From NCBI GenBank assembly GCA_009781045.1, contig WQYW01000049.1:1-32194 (forward strand): a stretch of DNA of 32,194 nt, in the 5' to 3' direction. The DNA is from Alphaproteobacteria bacterium (lineage in GTDB: Bacteria; Pseudomonadota; Alphaproteobacteria; Rhizobiales; Xanthobacteraceae). Positions 7,896 to 16,092 of this stretch are shown one piece after another. Below the pieces are notes generated by a model that was not told where the DNA came from, ran no database searches, and worked only from the letters and a program-made list of their open reading frames with translations. The first letter of the stretch is position 1. Every line of letters starts with the position of its first letter. Made by a program: the position numbers and the translations under genes.

Positions 7896-8777
7896 ATGGT
7901 CCGTCTGCGGCGCAGCCAGTTGTATATGCCTGGTTCCAGCCAGCGTGCGCTGGACAAGGCGTCGCAGCTGGCTGCCGACGGGCTGATCCTTGATCTTGAG
8001 GATGCGGTGGCTCCCGATTCCAAGCTGTTGGCGCGCCGGCAGATTGCGGCAATGCTGAGCGGGGCGGGCTCTGGCAGACGCAGGATTGTGATCCGGATCA
8101 ACGCCCTCGACAGCGAGTGGTGGCGCGATGATGCGGCCATGGCGGTGGCGGCGGCGCCCGGTGGCATCCTGGTACCAAAGGTCTCAGGTCGGAACGATCT
8201 CAGGATCATCGCGGAAGTCCTGCGGGCCAGTGGCGCACCGCCCGAGATGGAAATCTGGGCGATGATCGAGACCGCCCGCGCGGTGCTCCAGGCAGGCGAA
8301 ATTGCCGCGGCGTCGGGCGATGGCATGCCCCGGCTTGCCGGATTCGTTCTCGGTCCCAATGATCTGGCGCGGGAAACCGGGATCCGGATGACTGCGGACA
8401 GTGCGGCGGCGGCGGCGATCATGACCCAGGTGGTGGTGGCGGCTCGCGCCTATGGCATTGCTGTGCTTGATGGCCCCTATAGCGACATCGCCGACGCGGA
8501 GGGCTTCGCCGCTGCCTGTGCACGGGCGCGTGATTTCGGCTTCGATGGCAAGACCCTGATTCATCCCTGCCAGATCCGTGCCTGCAACGCCATCTTCACC
8601 CCGTCCGCGCAGGAGCTGGCGCGCGCCCGCAGGATCGTTGCCGCCTTTGATCTGCCGGAGAATGCCGGTAAGGGCGCAATCCAGCTCGATGGGCAGATGG
8701 TGGAGCGGCTGCATGAAGGCATGGCGCAACAGGTGATCGCGATTGCTGAGGCGATTGCGGCGCGCGAATCCGCCTGA
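7896..8777 (+). CDS. HpcH/HpaI aldolase family, CitE-like CoA-ester lyase
   Basis: The 293-residue product belongs to the citrate lyase beta/malyl-CoA lyase superfamily. These enzymes cleave or form CoA esters of beta-hydroxy acids such as malyl-CoA, citramalyl-CoA or beta-methylmalyl-CoA with Mg2+. It has RSQLYMPGSSQRALDKA at the start and LILDLEDAVAPDSK. It also has the Mg-binding acids in MIETARAVL (Glu125) and GPNDLARE (Asp156), and ends with FDGKTLIHPCQI. The start at 7896 has GGGAGA about seven bases upstream; the frame is open further up but not needed. The citrate lyase genes citD and citF are not nearby, so a stand-alone CoA-ester lyase is more likely than citrate lyase. The exact substrate cannot be read from the sequence. 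Confidence 0.88.
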   Translation: MVRLRRSQLYMPGSSQRALDKASQLAADGLILDLEDAVAPDSKLLARRQIAAMLSGAGSGRRRIVIRINALDSEWWRDDAAMAVAAAPGGILVPKVSGRNDLRIIAEVLRASGAPPEMEIWAMIETARAVLQAGEIAAASGDGMPRLAGFVLGPNDLARETGIRMTADSAAAAAIMTQVVVAARAYGIAVLDGPYSDIADAEGFAAACARARDFGFDGKTLIHPCQIRACNAIFTPSAQELARARRIVAAFDLPENAGKGAIQLDGQMVERLHEGMAQQVIAIAEAIAARESA

Positions 8778-8813
8778 TGGCGTTTCCCGCCCGGTGCCCG
8801 TGGCTGGAGAGGG

Positions 8814-9608
8814 TCAGCCGAACTGCTCGGTGGCCCAGGCGTGGAGGCTGCCCGGAACCGGGGAGGGGCTGACCGGGTTGCCGAAATCGCGAGAGGAAAT
8901 ATGCAGGCCGAGAACCCTGGGATCGTCGATCAGGTTCTGGAACCGGGAAGGCGCGAAGAAGCGTCTGGGTTCGGCATGGACGGCGTAAAAGGAGTGCTTC
9001 GGCAAAGCGTATTCCAGTGCGTCGAAGCGGCGGGCGAGCGCGGTCAGTGCCGTCGAGCCGAAGATTGATGTCTGCGTGTCGCTGATGCGGATCGATCGGT
9101 TGGTCATGCGATGGAGGGCGAAGACCAGGCGGTGTCTGAACGGCATCCAGTCGGGGGTCAGGCTGTCCTGTGCCATCAGCTTTTCAAAGGCCGCGACGAT
9201 GGCGTGCGGCGCCGGCAGATAGAGCACGGAATTGCCGAGCTGGTTGAGCTGCTGCCAGGCGAAATAGGGTTTGGCGGCATCGATCTCGACTGGTTTCAGC
9301 AGCAGCACGTCGGTGTCGAGCCACAGACCGGCACCTTTGGCCTGGAGTTTCATGCGGAAAAAGTCGGCAAACTGCAGGATGGTGACCCTGTCCCAGGAGC
9401 CGTCGCTCAGCTGGGGCCGCAGCCGCTCGGCGAAAGCGAAAGGCAGGATGGTTTCGGCATCGGCAGCGAGGACGCCGGGTGGCAGATCGGGGAGAGGCTG
9501 AAAGGCATAAACCGTCACCTTGTGGCCGGCTGCGAGCTGGGAGTTGAGGCAGGTCTGACGGAGCCGGTTCATCGGGCCGTGCCAGAAGGTGACGATGTCA
9601 GGCAACAT
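8814..9608 (-). CDS. DXD-motif glycosyltransferase (sugar-binding region family)
   Basis: The 264-residue product has the features of the GT32-like group: TFWHGPMNRLRQTCLNSQLAAGHKVTVY at the N-terminus, then ADFFRMKLQAKGAGLWLDTDVLLLKP. The DTD at residues 98-100 would bind the nucleotide-sugar metal ion. A C-terminal HISSRDFGNP follows. No signal peptide or membrane segment is visible, so it would act on the cytoplasmic face, for instance on lipopolysaccharide or capsule precursors. It is downstream of leuD on the same strand with a 227-base gap and may not be in the same transcript. Sugar and acceptor are unknown. Confidence 0.8.
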   Translation of the reverse strand: MLPDIVTFWHGPMNRLRQTCLNSQLAAGHKVTVYAFQPLPDLPPGVLAADAETILPFAFAERLRPQLSDGSWDRVTILQFADFFRMKLQAKGAGLWLDTDVLLLKPVEIDAAKPYFAWQQLNQLGNSVLYLPAPHAIVAAFEKLMAQDSLTPDWMPFRHRLVFALHRMTNRSIRISDTQTSIFGSTALTALARRFDALEYALPKHSFYAVHAEPRRFFAPSRFQNLIDDPRVLGLHISSRDFGNPVSPSPVPGSLHAWATEQFG

Positions 9609-9835
9609 TTGTGTGAGCCCAGCTCTGCAAAAGCAACTGGCGCCATTGGCCGGCCTGCCCCCCGGGGGCCGCGTTTCATCCAGGGAGGGGGGCGGTATGC
9701 CGGTGTGGAACCCTTGAGGTCGGCGCGCACTGCCCGGCGGCGCCGGGCGAGGTCTTTGAAGGGTCGCGCCGGCTGAACTCCGTCACCCCTTTCGGCTGAA
9801 GCGGCCGGGAAGCGCAGCCGTCAAATTCCAGGGTT

Positions 9836-10441
9836 TCACACCCATGCACGTTCACGCAGCATATGGTCTTCAAAAGCGTCGATCGCCTGCGCCTTTTCCA
9901 TGGTCAGGCCGATGTCGTCGAGACCATGGATCAGACAATGTTTGCGGAAGGGGTCGATGTCGAATTTGACCGTGCCGCCATCGGGGCCGCGAATCTCCTG
10001 ATTGGGCAGGTCGATGGTCACGGTGGCATTCGATCCGCGGCTGGCGTCATCAAACAGCCTGTCGAGATCCTGCTGGCTGACGCGGATCGGCAGCACGCCG
10101 TTCTTGAAGCAGTTGTTGTAGAAAATGTCGCCGAACGACGTCGAGATCACGCAGCGGATGCCGAAATCAAGCAGCGCCCAGGGCGCGTGTTCACGGCTCG
10201 ATCCGCAGCCGAAATTGTCGCCCGCGACCAGCACTTTGGCGTTGCGATAGGCCGCCTGGTTGAGCACGAAGTCGGGATTTTCGCAGCCATCGTCATTGTA
10301 GCGCTGTTCGGAGAACAGACCCCTGCCGAGGCCGGTGCGCTGGATGGTTTTGAGATATTGTTTGGGAATGATCATGTCGGTATCGACATTGATGATCTTC
10401 AGCGGCGCGGCAACGCCTTCCAGGGTGGTGAATTTTTCCAT
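9836..10441 (-). CDS. leuD: 3-isopropylmalate dehydratase small subunit
   Basis: LeuD pairs with LeuC to isomerise 2-isopropylmalate to 3-isopropylmalate in leucine synthesis. The start is set at the ATG at 10441 ([14 protein letters not shown]), giving the normal 201 residues; the frame is open for 22 more codons that lack family similarity. Motifs are [33 protein letters not shown] (substrate-binding loop) and [17 protein letters not shown]. It is separated from leuC by a zincin gene and a gene on the opposite strand, so the two subunits are not cotranscribed directly. Confidence 0.97.
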   Translation of the reverse strand: MEKFTTLEGVAAPLKIINVDTDMIIPKQYLKTIQRTGLGRGLFSEQRYNDDGCENPDFVLNQAAYRNAKVLVAGDNFGCGSSREHAPWALLDFGIRCVISTSFGDIFYNNCFKNGVLPIRVSQQDLDRLFDDASRGSNATVTIDLPNQEIRGPDGGTVKFDIDPFRKHCLIHGLDDIGLTMEKAQAIDAFEDHMLRERAWV

Positions 10442-10531
10442 GACGCGGGCTTCCCGGAAATAGGGGCAGGACGGGGTGCTGTGTATCGCGAAAGGGCAGC
10501 GAATCATAGGCCCAAATGCCCCTGAATACCG

Positions 10532-10936
10532 TCAGGCCTGCCCCCCCTTGTGCTCAATCATGGCCATGTCGTGGTCGGACAGCCCGAAATGGTGGCCGAT
10601 TTCGTGGATCAGGACGTGGCGCACGATCTCTTCCAGGGTGTCGTCGTGCTCGGCCCAATAGTCGAGAATGGGCCGCCGGTAGAGCCACACCATGTTGGGC
10701 AGCCGGGGCACGTCGCTGACGCTCTGATGGGGTAGGCCGATGCCCCGGAACAGGCCGAGAAGGTCGAATTCGCTGTCGCAGCCGACCTCGTCGAGGTCGT
10801 CGGCCTGCGGGAAGTCGTCGACATGGATGACGAGGTCCTGGCACAGGGCACGAAATCCGGGTGGCAGGGATGCGAAAACCGCATGCGCCATGGCCTCGAT
10901 ATCGGCAAGCGAGGGGGCCTTGCGTTTGCTCAACAT
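10532..10936 (-). CDS. Small zincin-type metallopeptidase family protein
   Basis: The 134-residue product carries the zinc-protease motif HEIGHHFGLSD near its C-terminus (His111, Glu112, His115, with Asp121 as likely third ligand). Upstream are DLVIHVDDFP and LYRRPILDYW, the pattern of the short MpTE-like zincin family (PF06262 type) that often lies near housekeeping genes. No signal peptide is seen, so it is cytoplasmic. It ends 90 bases before leuD on the same strand and may share its transcript. The start at 10936 is preceded by an unusual duplicated ribosome-site/ATG unit (see findings). Its substrate is not known. Confidence 0.87.
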   Translation of the reverse strand: MLSKRKAPSLADIEAMAHAVFASLPPGFRALCQDLVIHVDDFPQADDLDEVGCDSEFDLLGLFRGIGLPHQSVSDVPRLPNMVWLYRRPILDYWAEHDDTLEEIVRHVLIHEIGHHFGLSDHDMAMIEHKGGQA

Positions 10937-10960
10937 GGCAGGTCTCCATGGCAGGTCTCC
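10934..10960 (-). repeat. 13-bp tandem duplication of ribosome site and start codon
   Basis: On the minus strand the sequence reads GGAGACCTGCCATG followed by GAGACCTGCCATG, so GAGACCTGCCATG is present twice in a row. The proximal ATG (10936) opens the zincin frame. The distal ATG (10949) is out of frame. Confidence 0.85.
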
Positions 10961-11301
10961 CGCGACCCCGGACGTGGGCCTTCCAGCACCTTCCCGGTCC
11001 GCGCCCCAAGGCACGTGCGGGATGGCAGCGGGAGGAGAAGAGCGCCGCAACGCCTCTGCCCTCGCGGCCGTGCGGCGAAAAGCGTCACATGGTCTCTGGC
11101 GGCCAGCAACAGCGAAACAGGGATAGCGGATCGGCTGAGGTTGTGGCGAAAGCGCAGACCAGCACGGCGAAAAAAATGGGGATGCTGGCGGCACCGGCGC
11201 GGGCCGCGACCGCGGGCCGCGGTTTGCGGCTGGACCAGAGCGGGATCGAAGATCCGGCGCCACGGCGGCGGCCGCGCAGCCGGCTTCATGTTCGTCGCTA
11301 C

Positions 11302-11486
11302 GTAACTGCCCAGGTCGGACCAGAGGTAGCTCGCACTCGGCTCGAAATCCTTCGAAAAATTGCCGTTGTCCAACGGGATGGTCATCCATTTGCCACGAAT
11401 CACCTCCATCCCAGAAGGCGGCTGGGCTTCGACAACGTCAAAAAGGGGCACAGTCAGTCGTTCCAGAAATGGAATGTGGGTAGAAA
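11302..11486. repeat. Dispersed repeat, copy A (about 185 bp)
   Basis: This copy starts GTAACTGCCCAGGTCGGA and ends GAATGTGGGTAGAAA. Its centre contains CGGGATGGTCATCCATTTG and CACGAATCACCTCCATC, both found nearly unchanged in copy B at 27027-27219. The third shared block is GGGCACAGTCAGTCG followed by TTCCAGAAATGG. Similarity fades between the blocks through small insertions and deletions. The 9-mer CGTCGCTAC flanks it on both sides. No transposase frame is present. Confidence 0.8.
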
Positions 11487-11670
11487 CGTCGCTACTACGA
11501 TTCGGATTATCTCCATCCCGGTTGTGACGCGGTGCGGGACTGCGGTGTCGCCTGCGAGCGGGAATTGCGCCCGGGCGGCACCGTCATCGTGCTGCGCATG
11601 ACGTGCGGGTGGCGCTGGCGCTGATTCGGGCAAAAGCGCTGGATAAGGCGTTTTTCCATGCGGACCGTTC

Positions 11671-11690
11671 ATGACGCATTCACGCGTCAT
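11671..11690. promoter_or_regulatory. Perfect 7-bp inverted repeat upstream of the Gly/His-rich gene
   Basis: ATGACGC and GCGTCAT are separated by six bases. It lies about 95 bases upstream of the start at 11784, a reasonable place for an operator. No protein can be named for it. Confidence 0.35.
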
Positions 11691-11783
11691 TTGATCAGAT
11701 AGGGCAGTTGAGGCTGAACGATGTCGCGTGCGACGGAGACGATCAGCCTCACAACACGGTTCAGCTCCAGCGGAGGGTTTTTG

Positions 11784-12269
11784 ATGGTGAAGATTCAACG
11801 TTTCGCGTTCGGTCTCGGAATTGTGGTTGTCGCAGCATTGGCGCTGGCTGTCGGCAGCGCCCGTCGTGCCGAGGCTCTGACACTGCCCAACTCGGCGACC
11901 GTGCCTGGCACCGCTGCGGCGGACAGGATGATCAATGAGGTTCGTGGTGGTGGTCATGGCGGCGGTCATGGCGGCTTCCATGGGGGTGGTCACGGTGGTT
12001 TCCGTGGCGGTCACGGCGGCGGTTTCCGTGGCGGTCATTTCGGCGGCTTCCGTCATGGCGGCTTCCGCCGCGGTCATTTCGGCGGCTATCATCGCGGTGG
12101 CTATCATCGCGGGCACCGTTATGGGTATCGCGGTTACGGCTACCGTCATCGTGGCTATGGCTACCGCGGTTACGGCTGGCGGCATCACCATCGCTGCCGC
12201 ATCGTCTGGACCTATTATGGCCCGCGTCGTGTCTGCCGCTGGTATCCCTGGTACGGCTACTACTGGTGA
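11784..12269 (+). CDS. Secreted Gly/His/Arg/Tyr-rich low-complexity protein, 161 aa
   Basis: The start at 11784 (MVKIQRFAFGLG) has GGAGGG six bases upstream; the frame is open 21 codons further but without a site. Residues 1-31 form a signal peptide (hydrophobic IVVVAALALAVG, cleavage near AEA). Residues 55-136 are low-complexity: GGGHGG and GGFRGGH units change gradually into GGYHRGGYHRGH and then YGYRGYGYRHRGYGYRGYG. The last 25 residues are basic and aromatic with two cysteines (Cys138 and Cys151), ending in WYGYYW. Such secreted proteins are common in Hyphomicrobiales and lack a known role. The His density suggests metal binding, but this is inference. It ends at a bidirectional terminator shared with leuC. 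Confidence 0.8.
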   Translation: MVKIQRFAFGLGIVVVAALALAVGSARRAEALTLPNSATVPGTAAADRMINEVRGGGHGGGHGGFHGGGHGGFRGGHGGGFRGGHFGGFRHGGFRRGHFGGYHRGGYHRGHRYGYRGYGYRHRGYGYRGYGWRHHHRCRIVWTYYGPRRVCRWYPWYGYYW

Positions 12270-12331
12270 TCGAAGAGTTATGTGTCACGCCTTGAGCTTT
12301 CGCAGGCGGGTGTGACGACAGGCTCAAGACG

Positions 12332-12374
12332 ACAAAACCCGGTGGACATGCGAGGTCTGCCGGGTTTTGTTTTG
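12332..12374. terminator. Bidirectional intrinsic terminator between the Gly/His-rich gene and leuC
   Basis: An 11-bp stem, ACAAAACCCGG and CCGGGTTTTGT (12332-12342 and 12360-12370), is followed by TTTG on the plus strand. The A-rich left arm gives a U-run in the other direction. Confidence 0.85.
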
Positions 12375-12432
12375 CCCTGAAGTGCGGTCGCCCCGGGAGG
12401 GGCGATCGCCTGGGTGCGCGATGGCAAGGCGT

Positions 12433-13839
12433 CTAGCGCCAGTCGCGCACGTCGACGAAATGGCCGGCAATCGCGGCGGCTGCGGCCATCGCCGGGGACA
12501 CCAGATGGGTGCGGCCCTTGAAGCCCTGGCGACCCTCGAAATTGCGATTCGAGGTCGAGGCGCAGCGTTCTTCGGGGGCGAGCTTGTCGGGGTTCATGGC
12601 AAGGCACATCGAACAGCCGGGTTCACGCCACTCAAAGCCGGCTGCGATGAAGATTTTGTCGAGCCCCTCGGCCTCCGCCTGCTGTTTTACGAGGCCCGAG
12701 CCCGGCACCACCAGGGCGTTGACATTGGCGCTGACATGCTTGCCGGCAGCGATTTTTGCCGCAGCACGCAGGTCCTCAATGCGGCCATTGGTGCAGGAGC
12801 CGATGAAGGCACGATCAATTTTAATGTCGGTGATGTGCGTGCCCGCAGTGAGGCCGAGATATTTCAGGGCGCGGTGCTTGGAGATGCGCTTGGCCTCGTC
12901 GGCGATCTGATCGGGATCGGGCACGACACCGGTGACCGCGATCACGTCCTCCGGCGAGGTGCCCCAGGTCACCAGAGGCGGCAGCCTTGCGGCGTCGAGA
13001 TGCAGCTCCTGGTCGAAACCGGCGCCCTCATCGGAGCGCAGTCTTTCCCAATAGCGCAGCGCTGCGTCCCAGGCGTCCCCTTTGGGGGCCTTGGGACGAT
13101 CCCGAAGATAGTCAAACGCCTTCTGGTCGGGCGCGATCAGCCCGGCGCGGGCGCCGCCCTCGATCGACATGTTGCAGACCGTCATGCGGGCTTCCATCGA
13201 CAGCGCGGCAATCGCCTCGCCGGCATATTCCAGCACATAGCCGGTGCCGCCAGCGGTACCGATCTCGCCGATGATGGCCAGGATCAGGTCCTTGCCGGTG
13301 ACGCCTTCGGGCAGCTGGCCGGAGACGGTGACCCGCATATTGCGGCCCTTTTTCTGGATCAGGGTCTGGGTGGCGAGCACATGCTCGACCTCCGAGGTGC
13401 CGATGCCGTGGGCCAGGGCACCGAAGGCGCCATGGGTCGAGGTGTGGCTGTCGCCGCAGACGATGGTGGTGCCGGGAAGGGTGAAACCCTGCTCCGGGCC
13501 GATGACATGGCACACGCCCTGGCGCAGGTCGAATTCATCGTAATATTCGAGGCCGAATTCCTTTGCGTTCTGCGCCAGCGTGCGGATCTGTTCGACGCTT
13601 TCGGGGTCCGGATTGGGCTGGCTGCGATCCGTGGTGGGCACGTTGTGGTCGACCACGGCGAGTGTCCTGTGGGGCGCGCGCACCTTGCGGCCCGAGGCGC
13701 GCAGTCCTTCGAAGGCCTGGGGTGAGGTCACCTCATGAACGAGATGACGGTCGATATAGAGCAGGCAGGTGCCGTCTTCGGCCTGGTGCACCAGATGGTC
13801 GTTCCAGATCTTGTCGTAAAGCGTATGGGGCCTGGACAT
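12433..13839 (-). CDS. leuC: 3-isopropylmalate dehydratase large subunit
   Basis: LeuC is the catalytic, [4Fe-4S]-containing subunit of isopropylmalate isomerase and works with LeuD. The 468-residue length is normal. Visible signatures are [29 protein letters not shown], and the cluster cysteines in IGSCTNGR (Cys349) and [13 protein letters not shown] (Cys409 and Cys412). The C-terminal [13 protein letters not shown] and TYLVSP-type [19 protein letters not shown] are also present. The start ATG at 13839 has GGAG about eleven bases upstream. It is monocistronic here: the next gene on the same strand starts at 10936, with an opposite-strand gene in between. Confidence 0.98.
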   Translation of the reverse strand: MSRPHTLYDKIWNDHLVHQAEDGTCLLYIDRHLVHEVTSPQAFEGLRASGRKVRAPHRTLAVVDHNVPTTDRSQPNPDPESVEQIRTLAQNAKEFGLEYYDEFDLRQGVCHVIGPEQGFTLPGTTIVCGDSHTSTHGAFGALAHGIGTSEVEHVLATQTLIQKKGRNMRVTVSGQLPEGVTGKDLILAIIGEIGTAGGTGYVLEYAGEAIAALSMEARMTVCNMSIEGGARAGLIAPDQKAFDYLRDRPKAPKGDAWDAALRYWERLRSDEGAGFDQELHLDAARLPPLVTWGTSPEDVIAVTGVVPDPDQIADEAKRISKHRALKYLGLTAGTHITDIKIDRAFIGSCTNGRIEDLRAAAKIAAGKHVSANVNALVVPGSGLVKQQAEAEGLDKIFIAAGFEWREPGCSMCLAMNPDKLAPEERCASTSNRNFEGRQGFKGRTHLVSPAMAAAAAIAGHFVDVRDWR

Positions 13840-14176
13840 GGGCTTTTGAGCTCCGGGAAATTGTGCAGAATCAGGGGGCTTTTGAGAAACGCGGCAAAGC
13901 GGCTGGCGCGACGATCACCGCGCCATCAGGGCGTCCTGGAAGTGGCCGAGGTGGCAAAGCGGCCGAAGAACCGGCCCGGCAGACGTGCGTGATCATCAAT
14001 CACGATGGGGCGGGCGCTTGCGGGATTGCTGTGAAACATGCCCCATTATAGCGAGACCCGTGGCTAAGTGCGAGTGGCTTTGGAGGGCTTCGGGAGCCTC
14101 GCCAGGCTGTTGCAGAATTGCAGCACCGGAAGCTTCGGGGCGTCGTCCGGCGCACAGCACGCTGGCTGCTCCTGTT
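13840..14176. other. Intergenic region upstream of leuC
   Basis: This stretch contains the leuC promoter region by position. I see only a short direct repeat (GGCAAAGCGGC at about 13892 and 13952) and no supported gene or attenuator. Confidence 0.45.
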
Positions 14177-14671
14177 TCAGATCGTCCGGGAGGGCTGAGG
14201 CGTGGCAGTCCCGCGCTGATCCCGACCGGCGAGCCCGGGGGCTGGCTGATCCGCCGCCAGTTGCCCGAATACCGCCCAGTCGATTTGGGCCGATTCCTCA
14301 AAGCCACGGCGCACCGCAGCTGTGACGCGCTCGCCGGCGGAGTGCTTGAATTCAAAGCAGGGTTGGCTCAGCACAGATGGATGGGCGAGCTCGATCGTGG
14401 TGCATGTCTTCACCAAACCGTCGTCACGCGGATCAAACAATACGATCTGTGGTTTGTGCCACCGCCCGCCTTTGCTCACCAGCCGATCTCCCTGCTCATT
14501 GCAGCCGAAAGTGCCCTTGGCGGGAAGTCCGCGCAGCACCGCGACCAGGTTGATATCTTCAGTCCATTCCTTCCCGTTCGAGCTGAATTCAATCCTCCCC
14601 TTCGAGCCTTGTCCGGGATTGGGGGGATGAGGTTCGGGTTCGGAGCGATCGTCGCGGAATGATTTCGTCAT
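14177..14671 (-). CDS. Unrecognised protein, 164 aa, possibly truncated
   Basis: The ATG at 14671 has GGGG six bases upstream. Codon use looks genuine for this genome across most of the frame. Residues 25-145 look like a folded domain (INLVAVLRGLPAKGTFGCNEQ, then PCFEFKHSAGERVTAAVRRGFEESAQIDW). The last 20 residues (PAPGLAGRDQRGTATPQPSRTI) look like read-through into non-coding sequence, so the 3' end may be lost. The FEF-H-x-GE...GFEE pattern weakly recalls the DUF6348 type, but I am not sure. It sits in an accessory stretch beside the damaged SUKH gene. Confidence 0.5.
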   Translation of the reverse strand: MTKSFRDDRSEPEPHPPNPGQGSKGRIEFSSNGKEWTEDINLVAVLRGLPAKGTFGCNEQGDRLVSKGGRWHKPQIVLFDPRDDGLVKTCTTIELAHPSVLSQPCFEFKHSAGERVTAAVRRGFEESAQIDWAVFGQLAADQPAPGLAGRDQRGTATPQPSRTI

Positions 14672-15117
14672 GAAAATCCCCTATCTCAGAGTTGAGATGC
14701 CGTCGCCTGTTGGGCCGCAGCGGCGCAGGAAGTGATGCAGAAATACGCTGTGACAGCAGAGTTCCTGCCCGGATGGAGGCGTCGACCGCCTTCGCGCGTT
14801 GAAGATTCAACCGGTGGGCAGAGTTGCCTGCGATTTTACCGCGTCCATCATCGTCACCTGTCACCTCTGCCCGGGAAGTGGCTCTCCCGCATGGTTTGCG
14901 GATGGAGTGCGACGGCCTTATTGCCGTTGTACCCCGGCCACCCCGGCCTCCTGGTGTGGAGTCGCAGCAGAGTGCGACAGCAGGTCTGTGTCGCATCCTT
15001 GCGCCGAGGACGCCGGACGGCAATAATGCTGCGGGCGGCGCAGTTGGTGCTTGCTACGGGGGCACCCTGGAATGGGAGGAAAGCGCACTCGAATCGCAGC
15101 CGGAGAGGGATTTCAGG
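14672..15117. other. Intergenic region
   Basis: No gene is supported. The frame of the downstream gene is open from 14824, but residues before the ATG at 15118 have no protein character. Confidence 0.45.
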
Positions 15118-16092
15118 ATGTACCGCAGTCAATGGCCGTGGTTCAAGCTGTATAAGGCTCTACTCGAATACGATGGCAGCGACGCCTATGCCGATGTGCT
15201 GGAGCCGTGGCCGCAGCGGAACCTCGAAGAATGCGCGTGGCTTGCGGAATTCGCGCAGCGCCCGGACCGGGCGGCGGATCATGAAGATCTCTGCAGGCTG
15301 TACGCAGCCTGGCGGGTGACGTCGATCCTGCTTCTGCGTTTCCAGTCCGGGCGCGCCGCCGGCAGCCACTATCCGGGGCCGGCGATTTCGCCGGAAGGAT
15401 TCCGGCGCTTCCATCAGGCGCTCGGTCTGCGCCTTCCACAAAAGCCGCGCTTTCATCCTTTCTTTCACGAAATCGTCGGCGTCGAGCCGAGGAGCCCGGA
15501 TGCGAGCCCGATCGAAGTTGTGGATGAGATCTGGCCGCCCGTGATGCTCGGCGACATGATGTTCTGCCGGGCCGGCTCCATCGTCTCCGGCGGAGAAGAG
15601 CACGTCATCAAAGATGTCGCTGAATGCAGCAGGCTCTACTGGATCTTCCGGCGCAAGGATCGCCCCTATGAGGATGAGTCGCATGGCTGGGGAGATAACT
15701 CGGAGTGGCGAACCTGCTTCCGGCGCGACTACCAGTCAGCCGGTGCCTTTCTTTACAACGTGGACGGGCCACGTGACTTGAATGCGGCAACCGGAAACAT
15801 CGATGGCATCCGTGTTGCGACCATGATCGAACTGGTCCGGAACCGTTACCTGATCCGGTCGGTGGCGGATGATTCGCCTCTATCCGTATCCATGGAGATA
15901 TATCGAGGCAGTCGGAACGGGGAACGCGGGCGGGGTGGCAGGGTGCGCACCATCATGGAGAGGTCCGTGATCAGGCAGCGATGGGCGTCCTCAGCGGGGA
16001 AATCGTGGCTCACCAGATCCGTGAGATCCGCACATGCCTTGAGCATTTTGAGAGAGACGAATTCGTCGAAACATCGTCCACACCAGGAATGA
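15118..16092 (+). CDS. Unrecognised protein with an apparently foreign C-terminal tail, 324 aa
   Basis: The start is set at the ATG at 15118 (MYRSQWPWFKLYKALL), with GGAGAGGG ten bases upstream. Residues 1 to about 258 are rich in Trp, Arg, Glu and Tyr and look like a soluble cytoplasmic protein (PWPQRNLEECAWLAEFAQRP, HVIKDVAECSRLYWIFRRKD, GWGDNSEWRTCFRRDYQ). I know no family for it. From about residue 259 (position 15892) the frame reads the antisense of the damaged SUKH gene, giving an Arg/Ser-rich tail. The native end was probably lost in a deletion. It could be a pseudogene or a still-expressed gene with a junk tail. Confidence 0.55.
   Translation: MYRSQWPWFKLYKALLEYDGSDAYADVLEPWPQRNLEECAWLAEFAQRPDRAADHEDLCRLYAAWRVTSILLLRFQSGRAAGSHYPGPAISPEGFRRFHQALGLRLPQKPRFHPFFHEIVGVEPRSPDASPIEVVDEIWPPVMLGDMMFCRAGSIVSGGEEHVIKDVAECSRLYWIFRRKDRPYEDESHGWGDNSEWRTCFRRDYQSAGAFLYNVDGPRDLNAATGNIDGIRVATMIELVRNRYLIRSVADDSPLSVSMEIYRGSRNGERGRGGRVRTIMERSVIRQRWASSAGKSWLTRSVRSAHALSILRETNSSKHRPHQE

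Larger units (their letters stand above)
10937..11783. other. Long intergenic region carrying a dispersed repeat copy
   Basis: Overlapping open frames here are Arg/Pro-rich and unconvincing. The identifiable content is the dispersed repeat at 11302-11486, a perfect inverted repeat at 11671-11690, and the ribosome site of the Gly/His-rich gene. The stretch 10960-11290 shows nothing I can name. Confidence 0.55.

Noticed and set aside
10861..11601. Plus-strand open frame across the dispersed repeat
   Set aside because: The product is Arg/Pro-rich and changes character along its length. The repeat blocks are better explained as DNA elements.
11932..12327. Minus-strand and alternative plus-strand frames over the Gly/His-rich gene
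   Set aside because: They are low-complexity translations of the same repetitive DNA without start signals.
12367..13725. Open frame of 452 codons opposite leuC
   Set aside because: It is the shadow of leuC, which has all its motifs and normal length.
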